Part shown: in pieces, positions 9,611 through 19,304 of the stretch
How the letters are laid out: each line of letters starts with the position of its first letter
Numbering within the stretch: position 1 is the stretch's first letter
Assembly: GCA_964500805.1 (NCBI GenBank)
Contig: CAZCQH010000013.1
Location: forward strand, 48,385 to 112,384
Origin: Ga0077555 sp964500805
GTDB taxonomy: Bacteria; Pseudomonadota; Alphaproteobacteria; Rhizobiales; Hyphomicrobiaceae
Length of the DNA: 64,000 nt
Direction of reading: 5' to 3'
Made by a program: the position numbers and the translations under genes
The notes under the pieces: generated by a model
Databases searched by the model: none
What the model was told of the DNA's origin: nothing
Seen by the model: the letters and a program-made list of their open reading frames with translations, nothing else

Positions 9611-10255
9611 ATGCCCAGACTGAAGCCAGATACCCAACGGGCTCGCCGGGAACACATCCTCGATTCGGCGGAGCTGTGTTTTGCGCGCGCCGGCTTCCAC
9701 CGCACGTCTATGCAAGACATCTGCAAGGATGCCGCCGTTAGCCCGGGCGCTCTCTACATCTACTTTGACAGCAAGGAAGCGCTCATCGCTGGCATTGCCG
9801 AGCGCGACCGGGAAGAGTTTCAGCGTCGCTTTGAGGCGCTACAGGCTGCTCCGGATTTCCTCAAGGCTCTAGAGCAGCTGGCGGAGCGCTATTTCGTCGA
9901 GGAGCCCCAGCACAAGCGGCTCATGTGTCTGGAGATCGGGCTCGAGTCGACGCGCAATCCGCGCGTGGGAGAGATTTTCCAGCGCGTCGATGAGTTCGTG
10001 TCCGGCAGTTTCGAGAAACTGTTCCAGCGTCTCAAGGACGAAGGCCGCATCGCGCCAGAGCTGAGTATTCCAGAACTGGCGACCGTGTTTATGACGCTTG
10101 GCGATGGTCTTTTCTGGCGGCGCGGCACGGATCCCAAATTCAATGCCAAGCATACGCTGCCGCCGTTGCTCCGAGTAATGGGAGAGCTGCTGCGCCCCAC
10201 GGGCCAGTCATCGACGCATGACGACCACGACAACAAGAAGGTCGAAATTACATGA
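9611..10255 (+). CDS. TetR/AcrR family transcriptional regulator
   Basis: The N-terminal TetR helix-turn-helix (residues about 10-57) is clear: ARREHILDSAELCFARAGFHRTSMQDICKDAAVSPGALYIYFDSKEALI. A divergent ligand-binding/dimerisation domain follows, giving 214 aa. The stop codon overlaps the start of the RND adaptor (ATGA at 10252-10255), so regulator and pump are translationally coupled. It probably represses its own operon through the upstream palindrome and is released by a pump substrate; that regulatory logic is inferred from AcrR-type systems. Confidence 0.92.
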   Translation: MPRLKPDTQRARREHILDSAELCFARAGFHRTSMQDICKDAAVSPGALYIYFDSKEALIAGIAERDREEFQRRFEALQAAPDFLKALEQLAERYFVEEPQHKRLMCLEIGLESTRNPRVGEIFQRVDEFVSGSFEKLFQRLKDEGRIAPELSIPELATVFMTLGDGLFWRRGTDPKFNAKHTLPPLLRVMGELLRPTGQSSTHDDHDNKKVEIT

Positions 10256-11517
10256 GCAGGAAAAAAAAGATCGGCCTGATGCTTGGATTGGGCGCCGCGA
10301 GCCTTGTTGCGGCGCTCGGTGGCGCCGCATTCATGCACTCTGAGGGACCGTTGAAGCGCAAAGCTGCCAGCACAGCGCTCGCCGTAAACACGGCACCTGC
10401 CATCGCAGTGACAGCCGTCCGTGCACACCAAGCGGATTTTGTCGCGACTTTGACAGTCACAGGCTCGCTGGTTCCTAGAGAAGAAATTCTCGTTGGGCCA
10501 GAGGTGGAGGGTCTTCGAGTGATTGAGGTGCTCGCCGACGAAGGCGACCGTGTGACCAAGGGGCAGGTACTGGCTCGCCTCGTAAGTGACACGCTTGATG
10601 CCCAACTCGCCCAGAATGAGGCGGCGATCCAGCGCTCGACCGCCGCGATAGCGCAGGCAAAGAGCAATATACTTGCCGCGGAGGCGCGTTTGACGGAGGC
10701 GCGCAACGCGCTCAACCGTGGCAAACCACTAGCCAAGTCCGGTTACCTTTCCGAAAGCGGAATGGATCAGCGCGAGGCTGCTGCGAAAACGGCCGAAGCG
10801 CAGCTCGCGCAGGCCCAGGACGGCTTGAAAGTTGCTGAAGCTGAGAAAGCACAACTTGAGGCACAGCGGCGTGAAATTACCTGGCGGCTCCAGCGCACCA
10901 ACATAATGGCGCCAGCTGATGGAATTGTGAGCCGGCGCATCGCAAGGGTTGGCAGCTATGCAACCGGTGCTTCGGATGCGATGTTCCGCATCATCGCCAA
11001 AGGCGAGATTGAGCTCGACGCCGAAATTCCGGAAGTTCATTTGCGGCGGCTTAAAGTCGGGCAGCAGGCAAAGGTGACGCTCGCCAGCGACCATTCGGTA
11101 TCGGGCGTCGTCAGGCTCGTTTCGCCAGAAGTTGATAGATCCACGCGACTCGGCCGCGTGCGCATCAAACTTGGTGACGATTCAGCTTTGCGCATTGGCT
11201 CGTTCGCTCGGGGAGCGATCGAGGTCGGGCGAAGCCGGGGACTCGCGGTGCCGGTTGCAGCTGTACTCTACGGGCCTGAAGGGCCCAGTGTGCAGCTCGT
11301 AACAGGCGGCGCAATCAAGACACGCCGCGTTAAACTCGGCCTTACGGACAACGGCTTGATCGAGGTGCGCGAAGGTCTGACCGAGGGTGATGTGGTCGTC
11401 GCCAAATCTGGCACTTTCCTGCGCGACGGCGACGCGGTGCGCGCCGTTCTGAGTGACAGCGAGCCTCAGGTCAAAAAGCAAACAGGCGAACGAGGCTCGG
11501 TAGCAGCCAACAACTGA
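10252..11517 (+). CDS. RND efflux periplasmic adaptor (membrane fusion protein)
   Basis: An N-terminal membrane anchor or signal (KIGLMLGLGAASLVAALGGAAF) is followed by the MFP layout. There is a biotinyl-lipoyl-like half (GSLVPREEILVGPEVEGLRVIEVLADEGDRVTKGQVLARL), an alpha-hairpin (about residues 120-205) and the returning lipoyl half (IMAPADGIVSRRIARVGSYA). Beta-barrel and membrane-proximal domains complete the 421 aa. It bridges the inner-membrane pump and an outer-membrane channel. There is no lipobox Cys, so it is anchored by its N-terminal helix. It overlaps tetR by 4 bases and precedes the permease by about 40 bases. Confidence 0.93.
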   Translation: MSRKKKIGLMLGLGAASLVAALGGAAFMHSEGPLKRKAASTALAVNTAPAIAVTAVRAHQADFVATLTVTGSLVPREEILVGPEVEGLRVIEVLADEGDRVTKGQVLARLVSDTLDAQLAQNEAAIQRSTAAIAQAKSNILAAEARLTEARNALNRGKPLAKSGYLSESGMDQREAAAKTAEAQLAQAQDGLKVAEAEKAQLEAQRREITWRLQRTNIMAPADGIVSRRIARVGSYATGASDAMFRIIAKGEIELDAEIPEVHLRRLKVGQQAKVTLASDHSVSGVVRLVSPEVDRSTRLGRVRIKLGDDSALRIGSFARGAIEVGRSRGLAVPVAAVLYGPEGPSVQLVTGGAIKTRRVKLGLTDNGLIEVREGLTEGDVVVAKSGTFLRDGDAVRAVLSDSEPQVKKQTGERGSVAANN

Positions 11518-11557
11518 TCGCCAGCAATCGCAAAAGCGCCCAGCACAGGGACATCCA

Positions 11558-14500
11558 ATGAACTGGAATATTTCTGCTTGGTCGATTCGGCATCCGGTGC
11601 CGTCGCTCGTCCTTTTCATGGTGCTGTTGGCGCTCGGCTACGTGAGCTTCAAGCAGTTGCCGGTTACCCGTTTTCCGAACATTGACGTACCCATTGTACA
11701 GGTGCGCGTGACGCAGTCAGGTGCGGCGCCGTCTGAGCTCGAAACGCAGGTCACGAAAAAGATCGAGGATGCAATAGCAGGTGTCAGCGGCGTGAAGCAC
11801 ATCACTTCGACCGTCACCGAAGGCAGCTCCCAGACAGTGATCGAGTTCCGACTCGAGACCAACCAGGATCGCGCCCTCAATGACGTGAAGGACGCGCTCG
11901 CGCGGGTGCGCAGCGAACTACCCCGCACGATCGAGGAGCCGATAGTACAGCGCCTGGAAATCGAAGGCCTGCCAATTCTGACCTATGGCGCCAAAGCACC
12001 TGCAATGACGATGGAGGAGCTTTCGTGGTTTGTGGACGACGTGATTGTGCGTGCCGTGCAAGGCGTGAAGGGTGTTTCGCAAATTCAGAGAATTGGCGGT
12101 GTTGATCGAGAGATTCGGGTGGCTCTTGATCCCGATCGGCTACTGTCGTTCGGCATCACAGCCGGTGACGTGAACCGGCAGCTCCGAGCAACTAACATCG
12201 ATCTGGCAGGTGGTCGGGGAGAGCTTTCTGGGCGCGAACAGGCGATTCGTACGCTCGCGGGCAAGCAGTCGCTGGAAGACCTGGCCGCCACGATGATCAC
12301 GCTACCGAAAGGCCGCAAGGTCAGACTGGATGAGCTTGGCACGGTGACAGACAGTTTCGCCGAGCGGCGCACGTTTGCGACCCTCAATGGTGAACCTGTG
12401 GTGGCGTTCGCGATTTCGCGGGGCAAAGGCGCGAGCGACACCGTGGTCCACGCTGAGGTTGAAAAAGTACTCACCAAGCTCCGGGAAGAGCATCCGGGTG
12501 TGGCTCTTTCGTTGATTGACACGACGACCGGATATACGCAGGGCGCCTACGACTCGACGATGAAAACGCTGATCGAAGGCGCCATTCTCGCGATTCTGGT
12601 GATCATTTTGTTCCTTCGTGATTGGCGAGCGACGTTGATTGCCGCAGTTGCACTCCCATTATCGATCATCCCGGCTTTCTGGGCCATGGATGCAATGGGC
12701 TTCTCCCTGAATCTCGTCAGTCTGCTCGCGATCACCATCGTGACCGGCATTCTAGTCGACGACGCCATCGTCGAGATCGAGAACATCGTTCGTCACATGC
12801 GTATGGGCAAATCACCTTACCGGGCCGCATTGGAGGCGGCTGACGAAATCGGGCTGGCGGTGATTGCGATCACATTCACGATCGTTGCGGTCTTCGTTCC
12901 TGTCAGCTTCATGGGCGGCATCGCCGGACAGTACTTCAAGCAGTTTGGCCTTGTCGTTGCAGCAGCCGTCATCTTCTCGTTGCTCGTTGCCCGTCTCATC
13001 ACCCCCATGATGGCGGCCTACTTCATGCGCGATACTCATCGTGAGGAAAAGGAAGGGTGGATGTTGCGCGCCTATACGCGGCTCGTCGATTGGTCCGTGC
13101 ATCACCGTTACAAATCTGTGCTGGCCGGGCTGCTGATCTTCGCGATGTCCATCGGATCGTTCTTTCTCATTCCCTCGGGCTTTTTGCCTGCCGAGGACTC
13201 CGGGCGAACGCTGCTTGGCATTGAGCTTCCGCCCGGCTCGCGCGTCGATGATACTCAAGCGATGACGGAGAAGGTTGCGGCCGTGGTGCGGCAGCGGCCT
13301 GAGGTCGTTTCCGTGTTCGTCAATGGCGGCACGCTGTTGGGCTCCGGCGCCGAGGCGCGAAAGGCGACACTCACCATCAATATGGTCCCGAAAGAGCAGC
13401 GCAAGAACAGCCAAGCTGAAATCAAGGAGGCGATCAGCCGCGACCTGGCGAACTTACCCGACATTCGCTTCTGGTTCTTGCAGGACAATGGTCAGCGTCA
13501 GTTCCAGCTTGTGGTAGCTGGGCGCGATGGCGCCGCGGTGAACAAGGTCGCAGCGGATCTCACGAGCCAAGCGCGACGCGTGATGTCGTCAGACGGTAGG
13601 CCGATGCTCAATAATGTCGTCTCGACCGCTGAACTCGACCGCCCAGAGCTGATTGTGAGCCCGCGCACAGAGATTGCTGCTGAGCTTGGCGTATCCACGG
13701 ACGCCATTTCAGAAGCTGTACGCATCGCGACGATCGGCGATATTGGCGCGAACCTCGCTAAGTTTGACATCGGCGACCGCCAGATACCGATTCGAGTGAT
13801 GCTTGACGAGACGGCGCGCGGTGATCGGGGCACGCTGGAAGCATTGAAGGTACCAACCGGTGTTGCCGGCCAAGGTGTGCCTGTGCCTTTGTCTTCCGTT
13901 GCCACATTCGAAATGAGCCAAGGTCCGACGTCTATCGACCGTTATGACCGGCAGCGGCGCGTGCTGATTGGCGCGGATCTCATTGGCGAGACGCCGCTGG
14001 GTCAAGCAATGGACGCAGTGAAGGCTCAGCCTGCTGCCAAGGCTGTGCCACCGGGCATCGAAATCCGCCAGTTCGGCGATGCTGAAATCATGAACGAAGT
14101 CTTCGAGAGCTTCGCCAAGGCTATGGGGGCGGGCTTGATGATGGTTTTTGCCCTTCTGGTCCTTCTGTTCGGCTCATTCTTACAGCCAGTGACCATCTTG
14201 TTCTCTCTGCCGCTGTCGATCGGCGGCGCGATTGTGGCGCTGGCGGCGACAGGTATGCCGATCAGCTTACCCGTCGTTATCGGAATTCTAATGCTCATGG
14301 GCATCGTCACGAAGAATGCAATCATGCTGGTTGATTTCGCGGTCGAGGAGATCAAGCTCGGAGTCCCGCGCTTTGAAGCAATTGTCGATGCTGGTCGAAA
14401 GCGTGCTCGGCCGATCGTAATGACCACGATCGCTATGGTGGGTGGCATGCTGCCTTCAGCCTTGGGTGCGGGCTCGGGCGGCGAATTCCGCGCTCCCATG

Positions 14501-14680
14501 GCGGTTGCGGTGATTGGCGGATTGATCTCCTCGACACTGCTCTCGCTGGTCTTTGTTCCTGCGGTGTTCATCGTGATGGACGACATCGGCAGGCTCCTCT
14601 GGCACGTGTTCGGGCGGTTTGTCGGCGAGGCGGACGAACCGGGAGTCGCATCGAAACCACAGACAACGCCAGCCGAATAG
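11558..14680 (+). CDS. RND efflux permease (HAE1/AcrB-like)
   Basis: Proton-driven inner-membrane multidrug pump subunit of 1040 aa, the full length for the family. The first transmembrane helix is near residues 12-30 (VPSLVLFMVLLALGYVSF). Two large periplasmic loops follow TM1 and TM7. The proton-relay acidic pair is in GILVDDAIVEIENI on TM4, and the partner Lys is in TKNAIMLVDFAVEE. No outer-membrane TolC-type gene follows; lspA is next. The pump presumably recruits a channel encoded elsewhere. Substrate range cannot be predicted. Confidence 0.95.
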   Translation: MNWNISAWSIRHPVPSLVLFMVLLALGYVSFKQLPVTRFPNIDVPIVQVRVTQSGAAPSELETQVTKKIEDAIAGVSGVKHITSTVTEGSSQTVIEFRLETNQDRALNDVKDALARVRSELPRTIEEPIVQRLEIEGLPILTYGAKAPAMTMEELSWFVDDVIVRAVQGVKGVSQIQRIGGVDREIRVALDPDRLLSFGITAGDVNRQLRATNIDLAGGRGELSGREQAIRTLAGKQSLEDLAATMITLPKGRKVRLDELGTVTDSFAERRTFATLNGEPVVAFAISRGKGASDTVVHAEVEKVLTKLREEHPGVALSLIDTTTGYTQGAYDSTMKTLIEGAILAILVIILFLRDWRATLIAAVALPLSIIPAFWAMDAMGFSLNLVSLLAITIVTGILVDDAIVEIENIVRHMRMGKSPYRAALEAADEIGLAVIAITFTIVAVFVPVSFMGGIAGQYFKQFGLVVAAAVIFSLLVARLITPMMAAYFMRDTHREEKEGWMLRAYTRLVDWSVHHRYKSVLAGLLIFAMSIGSFFLIPSGFLPAEDSGRTLLGIELPPGSRVDDTQAMTEKVAAVVRQRPEVVSVFVNGGTLLGSGAEARKATLTINMVPKEQRKNSQAEIKEAISRDLANLPDIRFWFLQDNGQRQFQLVVAGRDGAAVNKVAADLTSQARRVMSSDGRPMLNNVVSTAELDRPELIVSPRTEIAAELGVSTDAISEAVRIATIGDIGANLAKFDIGDRQIPIRVMLDETARGDRGTLEALKVPTGVAGQGVPVPLSSVATFEMSQGPTSIDRYDRQRRVLIGADLIGETPLGQAMDAVKAQPAAKAVPPGIEIRQFGDAEIMNEVFESFAKAMGAGLMMVFALLVLLFGSFLQPVTILFSLPLSIGGAIVALAATGMPISLPVVIGILMLMGIVTKNAIMLVDFAVEEIKLGVPRFEAIVDAGRKRARPIVMTTIAMVGGMLPSALGAGSGGEFRAPMAVAVIGGLISSTLLSLVFVPAVFIVMDDIGRLLWHVFGRFVGEADEPGVASKPQTTPAE

Positions 14681-14749
14681 AAATTGCGCAGGACATCGTG
14701 CGGAGACGGCCGGCGCGTGCTTGCCCAGCCGTCCGAGCCATACTAGACG

Positions 14750-15271
14750 GTGCTCATGACCGAGATGACCTCGAGATCGCTGATCTGGGGAGCCTATTCG
14801 CGCCTGTGCGCGATGGTCCTCACCGTCACTTTCGTGCTCGATCAGTCGCATAAGGCTTGGATGCTGATCGTTTACGAGATCAGGGAGCGTGGCCGGGTAC
14901 CGGTCTTGCCGTTTATGGATTTCGTCTTCGTATTGAACAAAGGCGTGAGCTACGGTCTGCTTTCATTTGTCGGTCAAGGACTTTTGATTGTCCTTGCCCT
15001 GGTAGCGGCCGTTGCGCTTTGGATATGGGTAGCAAGGGGTGCAACCGGCAAGCTGATGGCGGTCAGTCTCGGCCTGATCATTGGTGGCGCGCTCGGAAAC
15101 TCGCTTGACCGCTGGCTGTATGGAGGAGTTGTGGACTACGTCTCGCTGCACGCCCTCGGATACTATTGGTATGTGTTCAATATCGCAGATACGGCCATTG
15201 TTGCGGGGGTGATTGGGCTCCTGTATGAGTCTTTCAGAACGAGTCGCAATGATGCCTCGAATGCTGCTTAG
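14750..15271 (+). CDS. lspA: Signal peptidase II (prolipoprotein signal peptidase)
   Basis: Inner-membrane aspartyl protease that removes signal peptides from diacylated prolipoproteins. The catalytic Asp blocks are LGNSLDRWLYGGVVDY and FNIADTAIVAGV, and the conserved NKGVSYGLL segment is present; four hydrophobic helices fit the family. Length 173 aa is normal; an alternative ATG two codons in (MTEMTSRSLIW) is possible. The next gene encodes a small lipoprotein, a plausible substrate. Confidence 0.95.
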   Translation: MLMTEMTSRSLIWGAYSRLCAMVLTVTFVLDQSHKAWMLIVYEIRERGRVPVLPFMDFVFVLNKGVSYGLLSFVGQGLLIVLALVAAVALWIWVARGATGKLMAVSLGLIIGGALGNSLDRWLYGGVVDYVSLHALGYYWYVFNIADTAIVAGVIGLLYESFRTSRNDASNAA

Positions 15272-15311
15272 ACGGTAGGCATCGGCACCAATGACAGCTG
15301 GGGCACGGCAG

Positions 15312-15779
15312 ATGGCGAACGCGCTGAAGCGTGCGAGGGGTATTATCGTTGCAGCCAGTCTACTGGCAGCCGCTGGCATGCTTGGGGGCTGCGCGGGGGG
15401 CGATGGCGTCGAACTCAACGGCAAAATTTTCGAGGCGATTGGAATAGCGGGGGACCCATTTGCCAAGCGGGCTGAGCCGAAAACTCAAGCTCGAGCTCCG
15501 CTGGTCTTGCCTCCAGATTCGACAAAGCTGCCTGAACCGGGATCTCAATCGCAATCCGGAGTGCCCATTACCACCGGATCGGTTGATCCTGCTTGGCCTC
15601 GCGACCGCGATGCAATCAAGGCTGCTGATGCCGATGCGCAGCGCAAGGCTAAGGAGCAAGCCTGCAAGGATAACTGGAAAGAGCGAGCGAACCGGCAAAG
15701 CGGCGAAGCAGACGCTTCGTGCTCGGGTTCGATTTTTTCTGTCCTTAGCGACCAGCTGTTTGGCTCGAGCGACAAATAA
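15312..15779 (+). CDS. Small putative lipoprotein of unknown function
   Basis: The N-terminus is a lipoprotein signal: basic residues, a hydrophobic stretch (GIIVAASLLAAAGMLGG) and a lipobox ending at Cys (MLGGC). The mature part is about 125 aa, Pro/Ser/Gln-rich in the middle, with a cysteine pair near the C-terminus. No domain is recognised. I use the ATG at 15312 because it gives a compact signal peptide; the frame also opens at 15291. Its place between lspA and M16 peptidases suggests an envelope role; that is inference. Confidence 0.7.
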   Translation: MANALKRARGIIVAASLLAAAGMLGGCAGGDGVELNGKIFEAIGIAGDPFAKRAEPKTQARAPLVLPPDSTKLPEPGSQSQSGVPITTGSVDPAWPRDRDAIKAADADAQRKAKEQACKDNWKERANRQSGEADASCSGSIFSVLSDQLFGSSDK

Positions 15780-16039
15780 GCCTCTCCCGGTCGAGAGAGA
15801 GAGAGCTGATCGAAATGAGGCGACACGATCCTAGATTTTATTAACCGCTTGTCATTTGACATTCGGGAACATAGCACCGAAATCTCGGCGGGTTCGGCCG
15901 GTTTGCGCGGTGTCCAGCGCCGCTTCTCCGGATTGCTATCAGCGCGCCATGTCTTGGAGCTGCACTTGGGCTCAATCTAGGCGTGGTTACTGCACCCCGG
16001 TCGCATACCGCCTCGCTAGTGTCGCAGAAAAGGCCCCCC

Positions 16040-17458
16040 ATGTTCATCAGGCCTCGTAGCCTCTCCACCATCCGAACCCTCATCACAGCGATCGCCATGC
16101 TCAATCTATTCGCATATCTGCAGGACGCTTCTTCCGCGCCTCGTGCAGCTGAGTTCAGTATCAAGAATGGTATGAAAGTTATCGTCGTTCCTGACCATCG
16201 AGCACCGGTTGTGACCCACATGGTTTGGTACCGTGTCGGTGCTGCGGACGAGCCGCCGGGCGTCTCCGGTATTGCGCACTTTCTCGAGCACCTCATGTTC
16301 AAGTCGACAGAGAAGATCGCCAACGGAGAATTTTCGAAGATTGTCTCGCGACTTGGCGGCCAGGATAATGCCTTCACTGGTCATGACATCACAGCATATT
16401 ACCAGCGCGTCTCTAAAGATCGCCTGCGCAAGGTGATGGAGATGGAGGCTGATCGCATGGTCAACCTGCGCCTCGACGAGAAGGAGGTCTTGACCGAGCG
16501 CCAAGTCATTCTTGAGGAGCGTCGGTCTAGAGTGGAGAACAACCCCTCTTCGATCCTCGACGAGCAGATGAACGCATCGCTTTTCCTGTCGCACCCCTAC
16601 GGCTTGCCCGTGATCGGATGGGAGCACGAAATGGCCAAGCTCTCGCGGGAGGATGCGCTCGCATTCTACAAGCGCTTCTACGCGCCGAATAACGCGATTC
16701 TCGTCGTTACGGGCGATGTAACAGCCGACGAGGTGAGAGCTCTGGCGGAAGACATCTATGGGCCGATCCCCCCGAACGCCAACGTGATGGCCCGCCCGCG
16801 ACCGCAGGAGCCCCCGCATCGCGCACCTCGCCGCGTCGATCTGAAGGACCCACGCGCTGGCAAGGCTTCATGGCACCGCTCTTACATCGCGCCGAGCTAT
16901 CTCACTGCCGAGAAAGGCGAAGCTGAAGCGCTTGATCTTCTGATGAAGGTGACTGCGTCTGGAGCGACGAGCCGCATATACCGTCACCTCGTTGTCGACC
17001 AGAAGCTGGCGTCGAGCACAGGCGGTTGGTATTCCGGCGCTGCCCGAGACAGCGGAAAGATTGCGCTCTTTGCTGTGCCGGCTGACGGCGTTTCCCTCGA
17101 CAGGATCGAGGCCGCGATCGATAGTGTGCTTGCTGACATCCGCAGCAAAGGTGTGACGCAGGAAGAGCTGGATCGGGCTAAGAAAGCCTATTTGGCAGAC
17201 TATGTGTACGAGAGCGACAACCAAGCCTCGCTCGCACGCCGATATGGCTGGTCGCTGACCATCGGCAGGTCAGTCCAGGACATCGAGGAGTGGCCGGAGC
17301 GAATCGCCAAAGTCACGCTGGAGGACGTTCAGAAGGCTGCTACCAGGCATCTGGATCGCCGCCGTTCTGTGACTGGAACCCTTGTTCCAGGGCAGCCCGA
17401 TGATGTCGCCAAGGGAGCGCAACAACCGGCGGCACCTGCTCTACCCAATCGTAGCTGA
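16040..17458 (+). CDS. M16 zinc peptidase, catalytic subunit
   Basis: Pitrilysin/mitochondrial-processing-peptidase-type metallopeptidase. The inverted zinc motif HxxEH is H80-FLE-H84 (GIAHFLEHLMF). The third ligand is a glutamate about 76 residues later in VILEERRSRVEN. An N-terminal hydrophobic stretch (LITAIAMLNLFAYL) points to export. From ATG 16040 it has 472 aa; an upstream in-frame ATG at 15983 adds 19 unsupported residues. It is followed after 18 bases by a second M16 gene lacking the zinc motif, the usual two-subunit arrangement. Natural substrate is unknown. Confidence 0.92.
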   Translation: MFIRPRSLSTIRTLITAIAMLNLFAYLQDASSAPRAAEFSIKNGMKVIVVPDHRAPVVTHMVWYRVGAADEPPGVSGIAHFLEHLMFKSTEKIANGEFSKIVSRLGGQDNAFTGHDITAYYQRVSKDRLRKVMEMEADRMVNLRLDEKEVLTERQVILEERRSRVENNPSSILDEQMNASLFLSHPYGLPVIGWEHEMAKLSREDALAFYKRFYAPNNAILVVTGDVTADEVRALAEDIYGPIPPNANVMARPRPQEPPHRAPRRVDLKDPRAGKASWHRSYIAPSYLTAEKGEAEALDLLMKVTASGATSRIYRHLVVDQKLASSTGGWYSGAARDSGKIALFAVPADGVSLDRIEAAIDSVLADIRSKGVTQEELDRAKKAYLADYVYESDNQASLARRYGWSLTIGRSVQDIEEWPERIAKVTLEDVQKAATRHLDRRRSVTGTLVPGQPDDVAKGAQQPAAPALPNRS

Positions 17459-17476
17459 GTTCGAGGACAGCAAAGT

Positions 17477-19207
17477 ATGACTGAAAAGGCTTCGCGCGGT
17501 GCGCCGAAACGATTCCGCGAGCTTGGAATCCTTATGGCAGCGATCGCCGGCGGTTTGATGGTTTTCTCATATATCAAATCGCCGGCGCCGGCACCTTCAT
17601 CGGTTCCGACGGCAAGTGCTGTCCCGGCAAAACCAAAAATAGAGACCGTCACAGCAAAAACCACTCAGGTGCCTGCTCATGTTCAAGATGAGGCTGCGAA
17701 GCTTGATGCTCGTTACGCGGCAAGCGGCCTTGAGCCACAGAAAACGCCGCCTGCCACTGCCGGTGCGACGCCACTGGTAACGGTGCAGCAGAAGCTTGTG
17801 CCGAACGGGGCACAGCCTTCCGTGCAACATGAAAGCGGATCACCAGCAGCGCCGCGGCCAACTCTCGAAGCTCGAACCGAATCCAAGACGGAAACGAACG
17901 CCGCACGACAAGTTTCGCCCTCGCTGTCCGCCCAAGCACAGAAGGCCAGTATGAAAATCCAGCACATAAAGAGCCCTGGTGGCGTCGAAGCTTGGCTAGT
18001 TGAGGAGCATAGCGTCCCTCTGCTTGCGCTGCGTTTTGTTTTCGAGGGCGGCAGCTCGCAAGATCCGGCGGGAAAGGAAGGCATCGCGAATTTCATGACC
18101 GCAATGATGGACGAAGGCGCGGGCGACTATGACCACATGAAATTCCAAGAACGGCAGGAAGAGCTTGCCTTCAAGATGAGTTTTGAGGACTCGCGCGATG
18201 CCTTCTACGGCAGCTTCGAAACGCTGACGTCTAACCGACAGCCGTCACTGGACATGCTGCGCCTTGCGTTGACGAAACCGCTTTTCGAGAACACTGCTGT
18301 CGATCGCATCAAGAAGCAGCTGCTCGCCAGCCTCGCCTTTGCGGCAAAGAGCCCCGACAAGGTTGCAGCCAAGACATGGAGCGCAACTGCATTTCCCAAT
18401 CATCCTTATGGCCGGCCAGCCGAAGGTACGCAGGACAGTATCGCTAGCATAACACGCGACGATCTAGAGGCTTATCGTCGCCGCGTGTTCGCCCGCGACA
18501 CACTCAAAGTTGTCGTGGTTGGCGACATCACATCGGCCGAACTGGGGAGCATGCTCGACCATGTCTTTGGAGAGCTGCCGGCAAAATCAGATCTCATTCC
18601 GGTTCCCGCGACCAAGCCAACGCCTGCTGAGAAGTTGAAAGTCGTCGAGATGGACGTGCCCCAATCGGTCGTCCAGTTCGGTATGAACGGCATTGCCCGG
18701 AAAGATCCGGACTTTCTGCCGGCGTTCGTGTTGAACCAGATCCTTGGTGGCGGCGGTTTCGCCTCACGCCTCACCGAAGAAGTGCGCGAGAAGCGTGGAC
18801 TCGCCTATTCTGTTTACAGTTACCTGCAGCCCTATCGTCACGTGGCCATTTTCGGCGGCGGAGTTGCGACCAAGAACGAGGAGGTCGCCCAATCAATCGA
18901 AGTGATCCGCAGCGAATTCAAGCGAATGGCCGACGAGGGTCCAACTCCGGCAGAGCTCGCGAATGCCAAGAGCTACCTCACTGGCTCGTTCGCCCTGCGA
19001 TTCGACACCAATGCAAAAATTGCCAATCAACTCCTCTGGATGCTGCAGGAGGACATGGGAATCGATTATGTCGAGCGGCGGAACGACCTGGTCAATGCTG
19101 TGACGATGGATGACGTGAAACGGGCGGCTCAACGACTGCTTAAGGTCGATGACCTGATTACGACGGTCGTCGGCAAACCCCAGGGGCTTTCTCGCGCCGG
19201 CCAATAG
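17477..19207 (+). CDS. M16 peptidase-like protein, non-catalytic partner
   Basis: An N-terminal membrane anchor (LGILMAAIAGGLMVFSYI) is followed by an unusually long Pro/Ala/Thr/Gln-rich linker to about residue 155, then an M16 fold. At the place of HxxEH the sequence reads IANFMTAMMDEG, so zinc ligands are absent. The C-terminal substrate-binding signature is kept (LTEEVREKRGLAYSVYSYL). In two-chain M16 peptidases one subunit supplies zinc and the other the Arg/Tyr pair, so this is expected to form a heterodimer with the preceding product. The 576-aa length is explained by the linker. Confidence 0.9.
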   Translation: MTEKASRGAPKRFRELGILMAAIAGGLMVFSYIKSPAPAPSSVPTASAVPAKPKIETVTAKTTQVPAHVQDEAAKLDARYAASGLEPQKTPPATAGATPLVTVQQKLVPNGAQPSVQHESGSPAAPRPTLEARTESKTETNAARQVSPSLSAQAQKASMKIQHIKSPGGVEAWLVEEHSVPLLALRFVFEGGSSQDPAGKEGIANFMTAMMDEGAGDYDHMKFQERQEELAFKMSFEDSRDAFYGSFETLTSNRQPSLDMLRLALTKPLFENTAVDRIKKQLLASLAFAAKSPDKVAAKTWSATAFPNHPYGRPAEGTQDSIASITRDDLEAYRRRVFARDTLKVVVVGDITSAELGSMLDHVFGELPAKSDLIPVPATKPTPAEKLKVVEMDVPQSVVQFGMNGIARKDPDFLPAFVLNQILGGGGFASRLTEEVREKRGLAYSVYSYLQPYRHVAIFGGGVATKNEEVAQSIEVIRSEFKRMADEGPTPAELANAKSYLTGSFALRFDTNAKIANQLLWMLQEDMGIDYVERRNDLVNAVTMDDVKRAAQRLLKVDDLITTVVGKPQGLSRAGQ

Positions 19208-19304
19208 GCGCCTGGCACAAACTCGAGTAGTTCTTGTAAGCGTCGGCGGGTGACATTCTCTAGTCATCAGCCGCGGACGTCCCGCGCACCGAACGAAGCC
19301 AGCC

